Shown here one piece after another: positions 27,064 to 36,505 of a stretch of DNA of 64,000 nt. The first letter of the stretch is position 1. Each line of letters opens with the position of its first letter. Both the position numbers and the translations under genes were made by a program. The notes under the pieces were generated by a model. That model was given only the letters and a program-made list of their open reading frames with translations, made no database searches and had not been told where the DNA came from. The stretch lies in the NCBI GenBank assembly GCA_023393475.1, contig JAEWLC010000044.1:1-64000 (forward strand), in the 5' to 3' direction. Source of the DNA: Pseudomonadota bacterium (GTDB taxonomy: Bacteria; Pseudomonadota; Alphaproteobacteria; Rhizobiales; Devosiaceae).

Positions 27064-27249
27064 CTAGGCGAGGCGCGCTTCCTTTGGCACCTCGAAGCCC
27101 TGCGATACCAGCAGGGAGACGATCGACGGCGTCAGGGCGCGGCAGCCGCACTGCCTGGCGTGCTCGAAGTGCCATTCGGCGCGCTGCTTCTTCGTGGCAT
27201 TTTCAGGCATGCGGTTGGCCTTGTGCCATTCGGAATTGATCTTGCCCAC
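27064..27249 (-). CDS. Small hypothetical protein
   Basis: A 61-residue basic protein (MGKINSEWHKANRMPENATK...) with two adjacent Cys (RQCGCRALTPS) and several His and Trp residues (EWHFEHARQCG). HxxxHxxxCxC could bind a metal, but this is speculation. Codon use and composition look genuine. It diverges from the dehydratase gene, with 81 bp between start codons. Function unknown; short conserved proteins of this type occur in Hyphomicrobiales. Confidence 0.65.
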   Translation of the reverse strand: MGKINSEWHKANRMPENATKKQRAEWHFEHARQCGCRALTPSIVSLLVSQGFEVPKEARLA

Positions 27250-27330
27250 GTCTGGCCACCTCTTTTCGCCACCGTCCTATTGTGCCATGCAAACGCAGCG
27301 GCTCCAATCCACCGAGGCTCTCCCGACGTC

Positions 27331-28287
27331 ATGACCGCCGCCCCTGCGAACTCTCCCAGAATCCCCGACCGCAACGCCGTGCTGGCCACCGAGGCGGTGA
27401 TCCGCAGCCATGTCCGGCGCACGCCTGTGATCGAGGCCGCACCCGCGGATTTCGGGCTTGGCGGAGTGCCGCTGACCTTCAAGCTCGAGTTCATGCAGCA
27501 CTCGGGCACGTTCAAGGCGCGTGGCGCCTTCGCCAACCTTCTGCTCCGGGACGGGGCGGAGCGCGGGGTGGTCGCGGCGTCCGGCGGTAACCACGGGGCT
27601 GCGGTAGCCTATGCGGCGATGAAGCTGGGCATCCCGGCACACATCTACGTGCCGCGCATCTCGTCGCCGGCGAAGATCGAACGCATCAAGCAGTATGGCG
27701 CCGAGATCACCGTCGGCGGCGACGCCTACGCCGATGCCTATGCTGCCAGCCGCGCCTTTGCGGCCGAGCGTCGGCTTATCGAGGTGCATGCCTATGATGG
27801 CTACGAAACGCTCTGCGGTCAGGGCATAGTCGGGCTCGAATGGCTCGAGCAGTCGCCCGGTGTCGACACATTGCTGGTCGCCGTTGGCGGCGGCGGCCTG
27901 ATCGGCGGTATTGCGGCCGCGGTCGGGGGCAGGGTGCGCATCGTCGGCGTCGAACCGGAGAACGCGGCGACCCTGTATGCGGCCACCCAGGCCGGTCACC
28001 CCGTTGATGTCCCGGTGAGCGGTGTAGCTGCCGACAGCTTGGGTGCCCGCCGCATCGGCGAACTCTGCTTCGCGCTTTCTGGGCTGATCGACCGCACAAT
28101 CCTGGTGAACGACGAGGGCATCGTCGCGGCGCAGAAGAAGATCTGGGACGTCCTGCGCGTTGTCGCCGAGCCCGGTGGCGCCGCCGCCATGGCCGCGCTG
28201 CTGTCGGGCCAATACGTTCCTGCGGCTGGCGAGCGCGTGGGTGTGCTGCTTTGCGGGGCCAACACGACGGCAGTGAAGTTCGACTAG
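27331..28287 (+). CDS. Threonine/serine dehydratase-like PLP enzyme
   Basis: A 318-residue fold-type II PLP enzyme. The PLP lysine is Lys62 in SGTFKARGA. SGGNHGAAVAYAA binds the substrate carboxylate, and the Gly-rich phosphate loop VGGGGLIGG lies near 190. There is no C-terminal ACT/regulatory domain, so it is of the short serine/threonine dehydratase class rather than full-length IlvA. It could act on serine, threonine or beta-hydroxy-aspartate. The ATG at 27331 is chosen because the upstream frame extension is not conserved-looking and overlaps the divergent gene. Confidence 0.88.
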   Translation: MTAAPANSPRIPDRNAVLATEAVIRSHVRRTPVIEAAPADFGLGGVPLTFKLEFMQHSGTFKARGAFANLLLRDGAERGVVAASGGNHGAAVAYAAMKLGIPAHIYVPRISSPAKIERIKQYGAEITVGGDAYADAYAASRAFAAERRLIEVHAYDGYETLCGQGIVGLEWLEQSPGVDTLLVAVGGGGLIGGIAAAVGGRVRIVGVEPENAATLYAATQAGHPVDVPVSGVAADSLGARRIGELCFALSGLIDRTILVNDEGIVAAQKKIWDVLRVVAEPGGAAAMAALLSGQYVPAAGERVGVLLCGANTTAVKFD

Positions 28288-28412
28288 GCGAAACCCTCGT
28301 CCCGCCTTGACTTTGCCATCCCCCTCCTGCAAACGCCGCCGCCAACTGGACGCCTGTCCGGGCGGGGCTTAGGCTGGCCTCAAGATCAAGAATAAATCGG
28401 CGGAGGCCACTC

Positions 28413-29363
28413 GTGACCAAGCGCGCATTCACCTTCCCCGGCCAGGGCAGCCAGGCCGTGGGCATGGGCAAGGACCTTGCCGACGCCTACCAGGAAGCCC
28501 GCAACGTCTTCGCCGAAGTCGATGACGCGCTGGGCCAGAAGCTCTCGACCATCATGTTTGAAGGTCCGGACGAGACGCTGCGCCTGACCGAGAATGCCCA
28601 GCCGGCGCTGATGGCGGTGTCCGTGGCGGTGACGCGCGTGCTCGAAGCGCGCGGCGTGTCCCTCAAGGATCACGCGGCCTATGTCGCCGGCCACTCGCTC
28701 GGCGAATACTCGGCGCTGGCTGCGGCCGGTGCGTTCAGCCTCGCCGATGCGGCGCGACTGCTGAAGATCCGTGGCCAGGCGATGCAGCAGGCGGTGCCGG
28801 TAGGGCAGGGCGCCATGGCGGCAATCCTCGGACTCGATCTCGAAACCGTATTGAAGGCGGCCAACGATGCCGCCGATGGCGAAGTCTGCGGCGTCGCCAA
28901 TGACAACGCCCCCGGCCAGGTGGTGATCTCCGGCCATGTCGGTGCCGTGAACCGCGCCATCGAGGCGCTGAAGGCCGCCGGGGCCAAACGCGCCCTGCCG
29001 CTGCCGGTGTCGGCCCCCTTCCACTGCGCCCTGATGCGCCCCGCGGCCGACGCGATGGAGCATGCGCTGAACCAGGTGACGGTGAAGGCGCCGGTGGTGC
29101 CGGTGGTGGCGAACGTTCTCGCCGCGCCGATTTCCGACCCCGAAGAAATCAAGAAGCGCCTCGTCGAGCAGGTGACCGGCATGGTCCGCTGGACCGAGTG
29201 CGTCGGCTGGCTGGTGAAGGATGGCGGCGTGACGCAACTGGTCGAGCTTGGCTCGGGCAAGGTGCTGTCGGGCCTCGCCAAGCGCATCGCGCCGGAGACG
29301 GCGACCATATCCATCGGTGCGCCAGCGGACGTCGATGCGTTCGTGGCGGAAGTCACCGCCTGA
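28413..29363 (+). CDS. fabD: Malonyl-CoA:ACP transacylase
   Basis: A 316-residue acyltransferase that loads malonate onto ACP. FPGQGSQ.VGMG lies at 8-19. The active Ser95 is in GHSLGEYSA. The catalytic His is in APFHCALM near 206, and NDNAPGQVVISG and VELGSGKVL are present. The start is a GTG behind CGGAGG. First gene of the fatty-acid synthesis block. Confidence 0.97.
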   Translation: MTKRAFTFPGQGSQAVGMGKDLADAYQEARNVFAEVDDALGQKLSTIMFEGPDETLRLTENAQPALMAVSVAVTRVLEARGVSLKDHAAYVAGHSLGEYSALAAAGAFSLADAARLLKIRGQAMQQAVPVGQGAMAAILGLDLETVLKAANDAADGEVCGVANDNAPGQVVISGHVGAVNRAIEALKAAGAKRALPLPVSAPFHCALMRPAADAMEHALNQVTVKAPVVPVVANVLAAPISDPEEIKKRLVEQVTGMVRWTECVGWLVKDGGVTQLVELGSGKVLSGLAKRIAPETATISIGAPADVDAFVAEVTA

Positions 29364-29389
29364 ATCAGACTCTGTGAAGGAGCCGACAA

Positions 29390-30130
29390 ATGTTTGATCT
29401 GACTGGCAAACGCGCGCTTGTGACCGGAGCATCCGGTGGCATAGGGCGCGAGATCGCCAAGGCCTTGGCCGGTGCCGGTGCGCGTGTGGCGCTGAGCGGC
29501 ACACGGGTTGGTGCGCTCGAAGAGACGCGAGATGCGCTCGGCGGCGGCGATCACCCGATCATCCCGACCAACCTCTCGGACCTCGATGCGGTCGACAAGC
29601 TCGTTCCCTCGGCCGAGGCAGCGCTGGGTGGGATCGACATCCTCGTCAACAATGCCGGCGTGACCCGCGACAACCTCTTCATGCGCATGAAGGACGAGGA
29701 GTGGGACGAGGTTCTGGCGGTGAACCTGACCTCGGCCTTCCATCTCACCCGCGCGGTGCTGCGCGGCATGATGAAGCAGCGCTTCGGCCGCATCATCGGC
29801 ATCACCTCGGTGGTGGGCGTTGTGGGCAACCCGGGGCAGGGCAATTACGCGGCGTCGAAGGCCGGCCTGATCGGCATGGGCAAGGCCCTGGCTTATGAAG
29901 TCGCTTCGCGCAACATCACGGTGAATACCGTGGCGCCGGGCTTCATCGGCTCGGCCATGACCGACGAATTGAACGAAAAGCAGCGCGAGAGCATTCTCAC
30001 CAAGGTCCCGGCGGGCCGGCTGGGCAATGCCGACGAGGTCGCGGCGGCAGTAGTGTTCCTTGCCTCGAATGAGGCGGGCTACATCACCGGCCATACGCTG
30101 AACGTCAACGGCGGCATGGTGATGCTCTAA
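29390..30130 (+). CDS. fabG: 3-oxoacyl-[ACP] reductase
   Basis: A 246-residue NADPH-dependent SDR of type II fatty-acid synthesis. It has TGASGGIG (12-19), NNAGVTRDNLFMRM (the FabG signature after NNAG), SVVGVVGNPGQGNYAASK with catalytic Ser, Tyr and Lys, and the C-terminus GHTLNVNGGMVML. It follows fabD by 26 bp. Confidence 0.97.
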   Translation: MFDLTGKRALVTGASGGIGREIAKALAGAGARVALSGTRVGALEETRDALGGGDHPIIPTNLSDLDAVDKLVPSAEAALGGIDILVNNAGVTRDNLFMRMKDEEWDEVLAVNLTSAFHLTRAVLRGMMKQRFGRIIGITSVVGVVGNPGQGNYAASKAGLIGMGKALAYEVASRNITVNTVAPGFIGSAMTDELNEKQRESILTKVPAGRLGNADEVAAAVVFLASNEAGYITGHTLNVNGGMVML

Positions 30131-30359
30131 CGATGGTCAAGCGCGAAGGCTGGGGAAACCGGGCTTCGCGCAATATGGCAATGGCCGGGGAAGTATGTTA
30201 CGTCCGCCCCTGATTTCGGGCTTGGACCATACTTGCGAGGGTATGGAACCCTGGCCTACAGTCGGCCGCGAACGGCGGCAGGTCTGAGGAAAAGCTCTAA
30301 CCAGCACCTCCCGGCCGAATGAGAACGAACAACCAGTCTGGTAACAAGGGAAGTCAAAT

Positions 30360-30596
30360 ATGAGCGATATCGCTGATCGCGTCCGTAAGATCGTTGTCGA
30401 ACACCTCAACGTCGATGCGGAGAAGGTCGTCGATAAGGCCAGCTTCATCGACGATCTGGGCGCCGACTCGCTCGATCAGGTCGAGCTGGTCATGGCTTTC
30501 GAGGAAGAGTTCAACGTCGAGATCCCGGATGATGCCGCGGAGTCGATCCAGAGCTTCGGCGACGCCGTTGCCTACCTGACGAAGGCCGTCGGCTAA
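30360..30596 (+). CDS. acpP: Acyl carrier protein
   Basis: A 78-residue acidic carrier protein. Ser37 in GADSLDQVELVM is the phosphopantetheine attachment site, and EEFNVEIPDDAAE is the standard second half. The 229-bp gap from fabG suggests its own promoter, as ACP is usually expressed far above its neighbours. Confidence 0.98.
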   Translation: MSDIADRVRKIVVEHLNVDAEKVVDKASFIDDLGADSLDQVELVMAFEEEFNVEIPDDAAESIQSFGDAVAYLTKAVG

Positions 30597-30625
30597 GCGC
30601 CGACCGCTAATCGGCAATCTCTTCG

Positions 30626-31894
30626 ATGGAACTGCGCCGCGTCGTCGTCACCGGGATGGGGATCGTCAGCCCTTTGGGCTGCGGGATCGAAGCCACCTGG
30701 TCCAACATCCTTGCCGGCAAGAGCGGCGCCAAGCGGATCGACGATTTTCAGGTCGACGATATCGCCTGCCAGATCGCGCACCGGATTCCGCTGGGCGACT
30801 ACGCGGACGGCAAGTTCAACCCCGATGAATGGATGGACGTGAAGGAGCAACGCAAGGTTGACCCCTTCATCATCTACGCCATGGCGGCAGCCACCCAGGC
30901 CATCGCCGACGCCGGGGTGGAACCCAAGACCGAAGAAGAGAAATACCGCATCGGCACGCTGATCGGCTCGGGCATCGGTGGCATCGGCGGCATCTACGAT
31001 GCCTCGATCACGCTGCACGAGCGCGGTCCGCGTCGCATCAGCCCGTTCTTCATTCCGGGCCGTATCATCAACATGGCTTCGGGCAATGTTTCGATCCGCT
31101 TCGGATTGAAGGGCCCGAACCATTCGGTGGTCACCGCCTGCTCGACGGGCGCGCACGCCATTGGCGACGCGGCCCGCCTGATTGCGCTCGGCGATGCCGA
31201 CGTGATGGTGGCGGGTGGCGCGGAATCGCCGGTCAACCGGCTGTCGATCGCCGGCTTTGCCGCCTGCCGCGCCCTCTCCACGGGCTTCAACGATCGCCCG
31301 GAAGCCGCCTCGCGCCCCTATGACAAGGATCGCGACGGCTTCGTGATGGGCGAAGGCGCCGGCATCGTCGTGCTCGAGGACTACCAACGGGCCAAGGCGC
31401 GCGGCGCCAAGATCTACGGTGAAGTCATCGGCTACGGCCTCAGTGGCGACGCTTACCACATCACCGCTCCTTCCGAGGACGGCGATGGCGGCTTCCGCTG
31501 CATACAGTCCGCCATCAAGCGCGCCGGCATCTCGGCATCCGAGATCGACTACATCAACGCCCACGGCACTTCGACGCCGCTCGGCGACGAGATCGAACTC
31601 GGCTCGGTCACCCGCATGCTGGGTGATGCGGCGGGCAAAGCGGCGATGAGCTCGACCAAGTCGGCGATCGGGCACCTGCTCGGCGCGGCCGGATCGGTGG
31701 AAGCGATCTTCTGCCTCCTCGCCATGCGCGACAGCATGTTGCCGCCCACGATCAACCTCGACAATCCGTCGGTCGAGACGGTGATCGACCTAGTGCCCAA
31801 CAAGGCCAAGAAGAAGGAGATCAACGTCGCGCTCTCCAACTCCTTCGGCTTCGGCGGCACCAACGCCTCGCTGATCTTCCGCAAGGCGAGCTGA
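30626..31894 (+). CDS. fabF: 3-oxoacyl-[ACP] synthase II
   Basis: A 422-residue thiolase-fold condensing enzyme. The catalytic Cys172 is in VTACSTGAHAIG. The two His lie in NAHGTSTPLGD (about 313) and GHLLGAAGS (about 351), and NSFGFGGTNASLIF is near the C-terminus. It elongates malonyl-ACP with long acyl-ACP. Confidence 0.98.
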   Translation: MELRRVVVTGMGIVSPLGCGIEATWSNILAGKSGAKRIDDFQVDDIACQIAHRIPLGDYADGKFNPDEWMDVKEQRKVDPFIIYAMAAATQAIADAGVEPKTEEEKYRIGTLIGSGIGGIGGIYDASITLHERGPRRISPFFIPGRIINMASGNVSIRFGLKGPNHSVVTACSTGAHAIGDAARLIALGDADVMVAGGAESPVNRLSIAGFAACRALSTGFNDRPEAASRPYDKDRDGFVMGEGAGIVVLEDYQRAKARGAKIYGEVIGYGLSGDAYHITAPSEDGDGGFRCIQSAIKRAGISASEIDYINAHGTSTPLGDEIELGSVTRMLGDAAGKAAMSSTKSAIGHLLGAAGSVEAIFCLLAMRDSMLPPTINLDNPSVETVIDLVPNKAKKKEINVALSNSFGFGGTNASLIFRKAS

Positions 31895-31977
31895 CGTAGC
31901 GGCGCCCCGCGCGTCCGTTTTCGTACTGTTGTCAATATTTCCAGCGACTGGTGTCGTCGCATTGGGAGGTGCGATCG

Positions 31978-33105
31978 ATGGCCGATGAGCGCAAGCAGAA
32001 GCGTAGGCGACGCCGCGGCGGTGGACTGATCAGCGTGCTCAACGCCATGCTGACCTTGCTGGTGCTCGGCCTGCTGGTGGGCGTCGGCATCTTCCTCTAC
32101 GGCGCCAACCAGTTCTACGCGCCCGGCGCGGTGAAGGCCGACACGGCATTCACCGTGGAGCGCGGCGCCAGCGTGGGAACGACGGCGAACCGGCTCGAGG
32201 AGCAGGGCTTGCTCTCGACCGGTGGCGTGGTCCCCGGCGGCTACATCTTCCGCGCCGGCGCCTATGCGCTGAAGAAGCAGACCGAGCTGAAGGCCGGCGT
32301 GTACCAGCTCAGGGCCGACGCCTCGATGTCGGACGTGCTGCGCGAGATCACCGAAGGCAAGCCGCTCGATTTCTTCGTCAACGTCATCCCCGGCGACACG
32401 TCCTATCTCGTTGCCGAGCGGTTGAACGCCGACAACCCGAACCTCACCGGCGAGCCCGTCACGCTGCCGCCGGAAGGTACGCTGCTCGCCATCCGCTATG
32501 ACTATTTCCCCGGCGACACCCGCCAGTCGGTGCTCGACAAGATGCAGGCCGAGATGAAGGCCAAGGTCGCCGAGATCTGGGCAGGCCGCGATCCAGCCAT
32601 CGACAGCGTGATCAAGTCGCCCGAGGAAATGGTGACCCTGGCCTCGATCGTCGAGAAGGAAACCGGCCTCGAGACCGAGCGTCCGCAGGTGGCTGCCGTC
32701 TTCATCAACCGGCTGAAGAAGGGTATGCGGCTGCAGACGGACCCGACGGTTCTCTACGGCGTAACCGAAGGCAAGAGCGTGCTGAGCCGAGGCCCGACCT
32801 CGTCGGAACTGAAGGCCAAGACCGCCTACAATACCTACCAGATCGACGGCCTGCCGCCGGGCCCAATCGCCAACCCCGGCATCAAGGCCCTTGAAGCTGT
32901 GGCGAAGCCCGACGCGATCAACGACCTCTATTTCGTCGCCAAGAGCGCCGACCCGGCAGACGGGCATCTGTTTGCCGAGACCTACGCCCAGCACCGCAAG
33001 AACGTGGCGCTCTACCGCAAGGCGGCTGCCGAAGCGGATGCGGAAGCCGCCAAGGAGGCGTTGGAAGCCGAGCAGGCCGAGGACGCCGGCGAGTCCGTGC
33101 AGTAA
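31978..33105 (+). CDS. mltG: Endolytic transglycosylase MltG (YceG)
   Basis: A 375-residue membrane-anchored lytic transglycosylase that sets glycan strand length. A basic N-terminus (RKQKRRRRRGGG) is followed by one transmembrane helix (about 20-45), a LysM-like region, then the YceG domain with the catalytic Glu in ASIVEKETG and FINRL..GM.LQTDPTVLYG. The ATG at 31978 has a GGGAGG ribosome-binding site; a GTG 27 bp upstream is less likely. The stop overlaps the next start (TAATG). Confidence 0.95.
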   Translation: MADERKQKRRRRRGGGLISVLNAMLTLLVLGLLVGVGIFLYGANQFYAPGAVKADTAFTVERGASVGTTANRLEEQGLLSTGGVVPGGYIFRAGAYALKKQTELKAGVYQLRADASMSDVLREITEGKPLDFFVNVIPGDTSYLVAERLNADNPNLTGEPVTLPPEGTLLAIRYDYFPGDTRQSVLDKMQAEMKAKVAEIWAGRDPAIDSVIKSPEEMVTLASIVEKETGLETERPQVAAVFINRLKKGMRLQTDPTVLYGVTEGKSVLSRGPTSSELKAKTAYNTYQIDGLPPGPIANPGIKALEAVAKPDAINDLYFVAKSADPADGHLFAETYAQHRKNVALYRKAAAEADAEAAKEALEAEQAEDAGESVQ

Positions 33106-33998
33106 TGGCTGCCTCCCTCGCCAGCATGACCGGCTATGGGCGTGCCGCGGGTGCGGTGCCCGGCGTCAGCTTCGCCATCGAGCTGAAATCGGTGAACGGG
33201 CGTGGCCTCGATCTCCGCATGCGGCTGGCGCCCGGCTTCGACGTGCTCGAGGGCGAGTTGCGGCGACTGATCGGCAAGTCGATCACCCGCGGATCCCTAA
33301 CCGTTTCGCTCGCCGTCGACCGTGAGGGCGAAGGCGGCCGGGTGGTGGTGAACCATCAGGCTCTTGAAGCCGTGCTCGAGGGCTTCAAGTGGCTCGAAAG
33401 CCGCGTCGACGCCGAGCGTCCGCGCCTCGATGGCATCCTGGCATTGCGTGGGGTTCTGGAGCAGCACGAAAGCCCGATGTCGGCCGAGGACGAGGAAGCG
33501 CTGCATGCCGCCATCCTCGCTGCCGCCGAGCAAGCGGTGGCAGGGCTGGTCGCCGCGCGCCGGGAGGAGGGCGCCCGAATAGCGGCGATCCTCAGCGAGC
33601 GCATCGACGAGATTGCGGCTCTCACCAAGGCAGCCGAAATCCACCCCGGCCGCAGCCGCGACGCAATCCTCGCGCGCCTGCGCCAGCAGATCGCCGAGCT
33701 GACCGACGCGAGCCCCGCGCTTTCCGAGGAACGGCTGTCGCAGGAGGCGATGCTGCTTGCCACCAAGGCCGACATCCGCGAGGAGCTCGACCGGCTCGGC
33801 GCCCATATCGCTGCCGCTCGCCAGCTGATCGCGGGGGGCGGCGCCGTTGGCCGTAAGCTCGATTTCCTGTCACAGGAATTTAACCGCGAGGCGAATACCC
33901 TCTGCTCCAAGTCCAACGATGTGGCACTGACGGCTATTGGCCTCGACTTGAAGGCCGTGATCGACCAGCTGCGCGAGCAGGTTCAGAACATCGAGTAG
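33105..33998 (+). CDS. YicC family protein (endoribonuclease-like)
   Basis: A 297-residue protein with SMTGYGRA at 7-14, VELKSVNGRGLD-like text near 27-40, and the conserved C-terminus GRKLDFLSQEFNREANTLCSKSND. These are the YicC N-terminal and DUF1732 C-terminal signatures. YicC of E. coli is linked to RNA turnover and stationary phase. It is coupled to mltG and precedes gmk, a conserved order. Confidence 0.95.
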   Translation: MAASLASMTGYGRAAGAVPGVSFAIELKSVNGRGLDLRMRLAPGFDVLEGELRRLIGKSITRGSLTVSLAVDREGEGGRVVVNHQALEAVLEGFKWLESRVDAERPRLDGILALRGVLEQHESPMSAEDEEALHAAILAAAEQAVAGLVAARREEGARIAAILSERIDEIAALTKAAEIHPGRSRDAILARLRQQIAELTDASPALSEERLSQEAMLLATKADIREELDRLGAHIAAARQLIAGGGAVGRKLDFLSQEFNREANTLCSKSNDVALTAIGLDLKAVIDQLREQVQNIE

Positions 33999-34055
33999 CC
34001 TGCGAGGCCGCGTAGCGACCGAGAGCGGCACGCAGGGCCGGAGAACGAAACACAC

Positions 34056-34694
34056 ATGGAATTCCAGCGTCGCGGCGTAATGCTCGTCCTGGCCTCCCCC
34101 TCGGGGGCAGGCAAATCGTCGATCTCGCGCGCCCTGTTTGCCGAAGATCCGAATATCGCCCTCTCCGTCTCGGTCACCACTCGCGCCCGGCGCACTGACG
34201 AGATCGAAGGCGTCCACTATCACTTCATCGACGTGCCGACCTTCAAGCGCATGCGCGAGGACGGCGAACTGCTGGAAAGCGCCGAAGTGCACGGCAACTT
34301 CTACGGCACGCCCCGCTCCAAGGTGGAGGAGCGCCTGTCGGCCGGACGCGATATCCTGTTCGACATCGACTACCAGGGCACGCTCCAGCTGCTTGAGCAT
34401 GCGCGGGCCGACATGGTGACGATCTTCATCCTGCCGCCCTCGATCAAGGAACTGCGCAAGCGCCTCGAGCGGCGGGCGCAGGACAGTGCCGGGACGATCG
34501 ACAAGCGGCTGAAGAACGCCCGCATCGAAATGCAGCACTACAACGAGTACGACTATGTGCTCGTAAACGAAGACCTCGAGGTTTCGACCACCCGCGTCCG
34601 TACCATCCTCGCGGCTGCGCGGTTGTCTCGCCCGCGCTTCCTGCAATTGGATAAGTTCGTCAAGGACTTGCAGGACCAGATCGACTCTCTTTAG
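34056..34694 (+). CDS. gmk: Guanylate kinase
   Basis: A 212-residue GMP kinase. P-loop PSGAGKSS (14-21), VTTRARRTDEIEGVHYHFI (GMP-binding region) and DIDYQGTLQL are present. It supplies GDP after GuaB/GuaA. Length is normal for bacterial Gmk. Confidence 0.98.
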   Translation: MEFQRRGVMLVLASPSGAGKSSISRALFAEDPNIALSVSVTTRARRTDEIEGVHYHFIDVPTFKRMREDGELLESAEVHGNFYGTPRSKVEERLSAGRDILFDIDYQGTLQLLEHARADMVTIFILPPSIKELRKRLERRAQDSAGTIDKRLKNARIEMQHYNEYDYVLVNEDLEVSTTRVRTILAAARLSRPRFLQLDKFVKDLQDQIDSL

Positions 34695-34877
34695 GAGTCT
34701 CGACGAGGAGACTGCGAGCCGATCCTTCCGTCGCTGGACGGCGTTCCCGTTAAGGTAATGCCTTAACTGTGCGAACAGCCGGGTGTGGATAACCTACCCG
34801 CAACTGTGGATGGTTCGCGCGCCCTGCTTCCGGAACGGCCGGAACAGGCGGACTCTATGCATGCGGGGGACCTGAAC

Positions 34878-35171
34878 ATGCCGTTCGAAGTAAAGGCATG
34901 CACGATAGACGAACTACACCGGCATCCGACCTTTGCCGATCGGACCCAGGCAAGAGTCAAAGTCGTTCTGCGTGAGATTACCGCCCAAAAGGCATTCGAC
35001 CACAACCTGACGCTGAAGGTGTGGGCCAATACACGACCCGGCATGAGCACCGCCGAGGTCAACACCGCGCTGCTGACACGCGCGGCGACCATCCTCAAGC
35101 GGACGATGTCGGTTGCTGAAATCGAGGTGACGAGCGACGGGACCGTCAGCAAGCCGACGGTGAGCGGGTAG
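34878..35171 (+). CDS. Hypothetical protein
   Basis: A 97-residue protein (MPFEVKACTIDELHRHPTF...) of unrecognised family, with mixed alpha/beta composition, no signal peptide and no membrane segment. The start is uncertain: the frame is open from a GTG at 34785, with further Met codons at 34857 and 34878. 34878 is preferred because GGGGGA lies about 8 bases upstream and the more upstream residues look non-coding. Confidence 0.55.
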   Translation: MPFEVKACTIDELHRHPTFADRTQARVKVVLREITAQKAFDHNLTLKVWANTRPGMSTAEVNTALLTRAATILKRTMSVAEIEVTSDGTVSKPTVSG

Positions 35172-35206
35172 GAGAAGAGCGCCTTCGCCTTCGTCCTGGC
35201 CACCTG

Positions 35207-35280
35207 GTCATCCCCGCGAAAGCGGGGATCTTTGTTTGGCCGGCACCGTAAAGACCGATTCCGCTTTCGCGGGAATGAAC
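35207..35280. repeat. Intergenic inverted repeat (CCCGCGAAAGCGGG family)
   Basis: The left arm TCATCCCCGCGAAAGCGGGG (35208) and right arm GATTCCGCTTTCGCGGGAAT (35257) are near-reverse-complements across a spacer of about 27 bases. Each arm has its own CCCGC/GCGGG mini-hairpin. A second copy lies at 36971-37064, and a fragment at about 15967-15983. Confidence 0.7.
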
Positions 35281-35295
35281 CGGTGGGCGGGGGAA

Positions 35296-35553
35296 CTACC
35301 GCCTTCCCAGCAGCATCACGAATTTAGCGATCGCGCCGCCGGCGAAGCCGAAGAGGGCGAGGCCGAGGACGAACGGACCAAGCGCCTGCGTGATGCCGGC
35401 GGGGTTGGCGAGGTCGAAGGTTACCCATGTGAAGAACAGCCCGCCCGCCGCGACGGCAATGGCGAAGCCGCGCCAGGTCGTCACGAACAGCGGCACCGCG
35501 ATCGGAATCGCGAAGGCGAGAAAGGCGCCGACCAGCGCGAATGCGCCACTCAT
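35296..35553 (-). CDS. Small membrane protein, hypothetical
   Basis: An 85-residue protein with three hydrophobic segments (about 4-22, 28-45 and 55-80) and a basic C-terminus (LLGRR). It begins by overlapping the end of rsmA (4 bp), so it is probably translationally coupled to it. No family recognised. Confidence 0.7.
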   Translation of the reverse strand: MSGAFALVGAFLAFAIPIAVPLFVTTWRGFAIAVAAGGLFFTWVTFDLANPAGITQALGPFVLGLALFGFAGGAIAKFVMLLGRR

Positions 35554-36383
35554 GCGCGGCGGGCCTTCGCCAGCTTGAGGAAGGTCTCGACTGGCAGGAC
35601 TTCGGCCCGCTCATCGCCCCTGAGCCCGCCGGCGGCGAGGAGCGGCTCCATCGGCACGCCCAGCGACTTGAGGCTCTGGCGCACCATCTTGCGGCGCTGG
35701 CCGAACGCCGCACGGGTCACGGCTTCGAGGTCGCGGACTTCCACGCCGTCGGTGGTCACCTTGGGCTTGAGGTGCACGACGCTCGAGGTGACCTTGGGCG
35801 GCGGGGTGAAGGCCTCGCGCCCGACATTGAAGGCGATGCGTGCATCGGTGCGCCAGCCGCAGAGCACGCCCAGCCGGCCATAATGATTGTCGCCTGCCTT
35901 GGCGACGATCCGCTCGGCGACTTCGCGCTGGAACATCAGCGTCAAGCTCTCGAAGTAGGGCGGCCAGGGATCGACGGTCAGCCAGCGAGTGAGCAACTCG
36001 GTGCCAATATTGTACGGCAGGTTGGCGACGATCTTGGTGGGACCGTCGGCAAGTGCAGCATAGTTCATTTCAAGCGCATCGCCGGAGATGACCTCGAGCC
36101 GGCCGGGATAGGCGGCGGCGATCTGGGCGAGGGCGGGCAGGGCGCGTTCGTCGCGCTCAATGGCAATGACCTTCTTCGCGCCCTCGGCTAGCAGCGCACG
36201 CGTCAGCCCACCGGGGCCGGGGCCGACTTCGATGACGGTGAAGCCTTCGAGCGAGCCGGCCGCGCGGGCGATGCGGGCAGTCAGATTGAGATCGAGCAGG
36301 AAGTTCTGCCCGAGCTCCTTTCTCGCCTGCAGCCCGTGGGCGGCGATGACTTCGCGAAGCGGCGGTAAATTGTCGATCTGCAT
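35550..36383 (-). CDS. rsmA: 16S rRNA dimethyladenosine transferase
   Basis: A 277-residue KsgA/RsmA enzyme that dimethylates the two adjacent adenines near the 3' end of 16S rRNA. It has LGQNFLLDLN near 27-36, SAM motif EVGPGPGGLT and the active-site NLPYNIGTELL. The C-terminal domain contains FGQRRKMVRQSLKSLG. The ATG at 36383 starts MQIDNLPPL; the open frame upstream crosses into the divergent DUF305 promoter region. Confidence 0.96.
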   Translation of the reverse strand: MQIDNLPPLREVIAAHGLQARKELGQNFLLDLNLTARIARAAGSLEGFTVIEVGPGPGGLTRALLAEGAKKVIAIERDERALPALAQIAAAYPGRLEVISGDALEMNYAALADGPTKIVANLPYNIGTELLTRWLTVDPWPPYFESLTLMFQREVAERIVAKAGDNHYGRLGVLCGWRTDARIAFNVGREAFTPPPKVTSSVVHLKPKVTTDGVEVRDLEAVTRAAFGQRRKMVRQSLKSLGVPMEPLLAAGGLRGDERAEVLPVETFLKLAKARRA

Positions 36384-36505
36384 GGCTGCCGGGATAGCGG
36401 ATTTACGCGCCAAGGCAAATGGCGCTTGACCTTGCCATGATGGGAAGGTGCAGGAACGTCGCGTCGGTCGGCAGAGTTCTGCCGCCAAGGAAGAGGATTT
36501 CCACC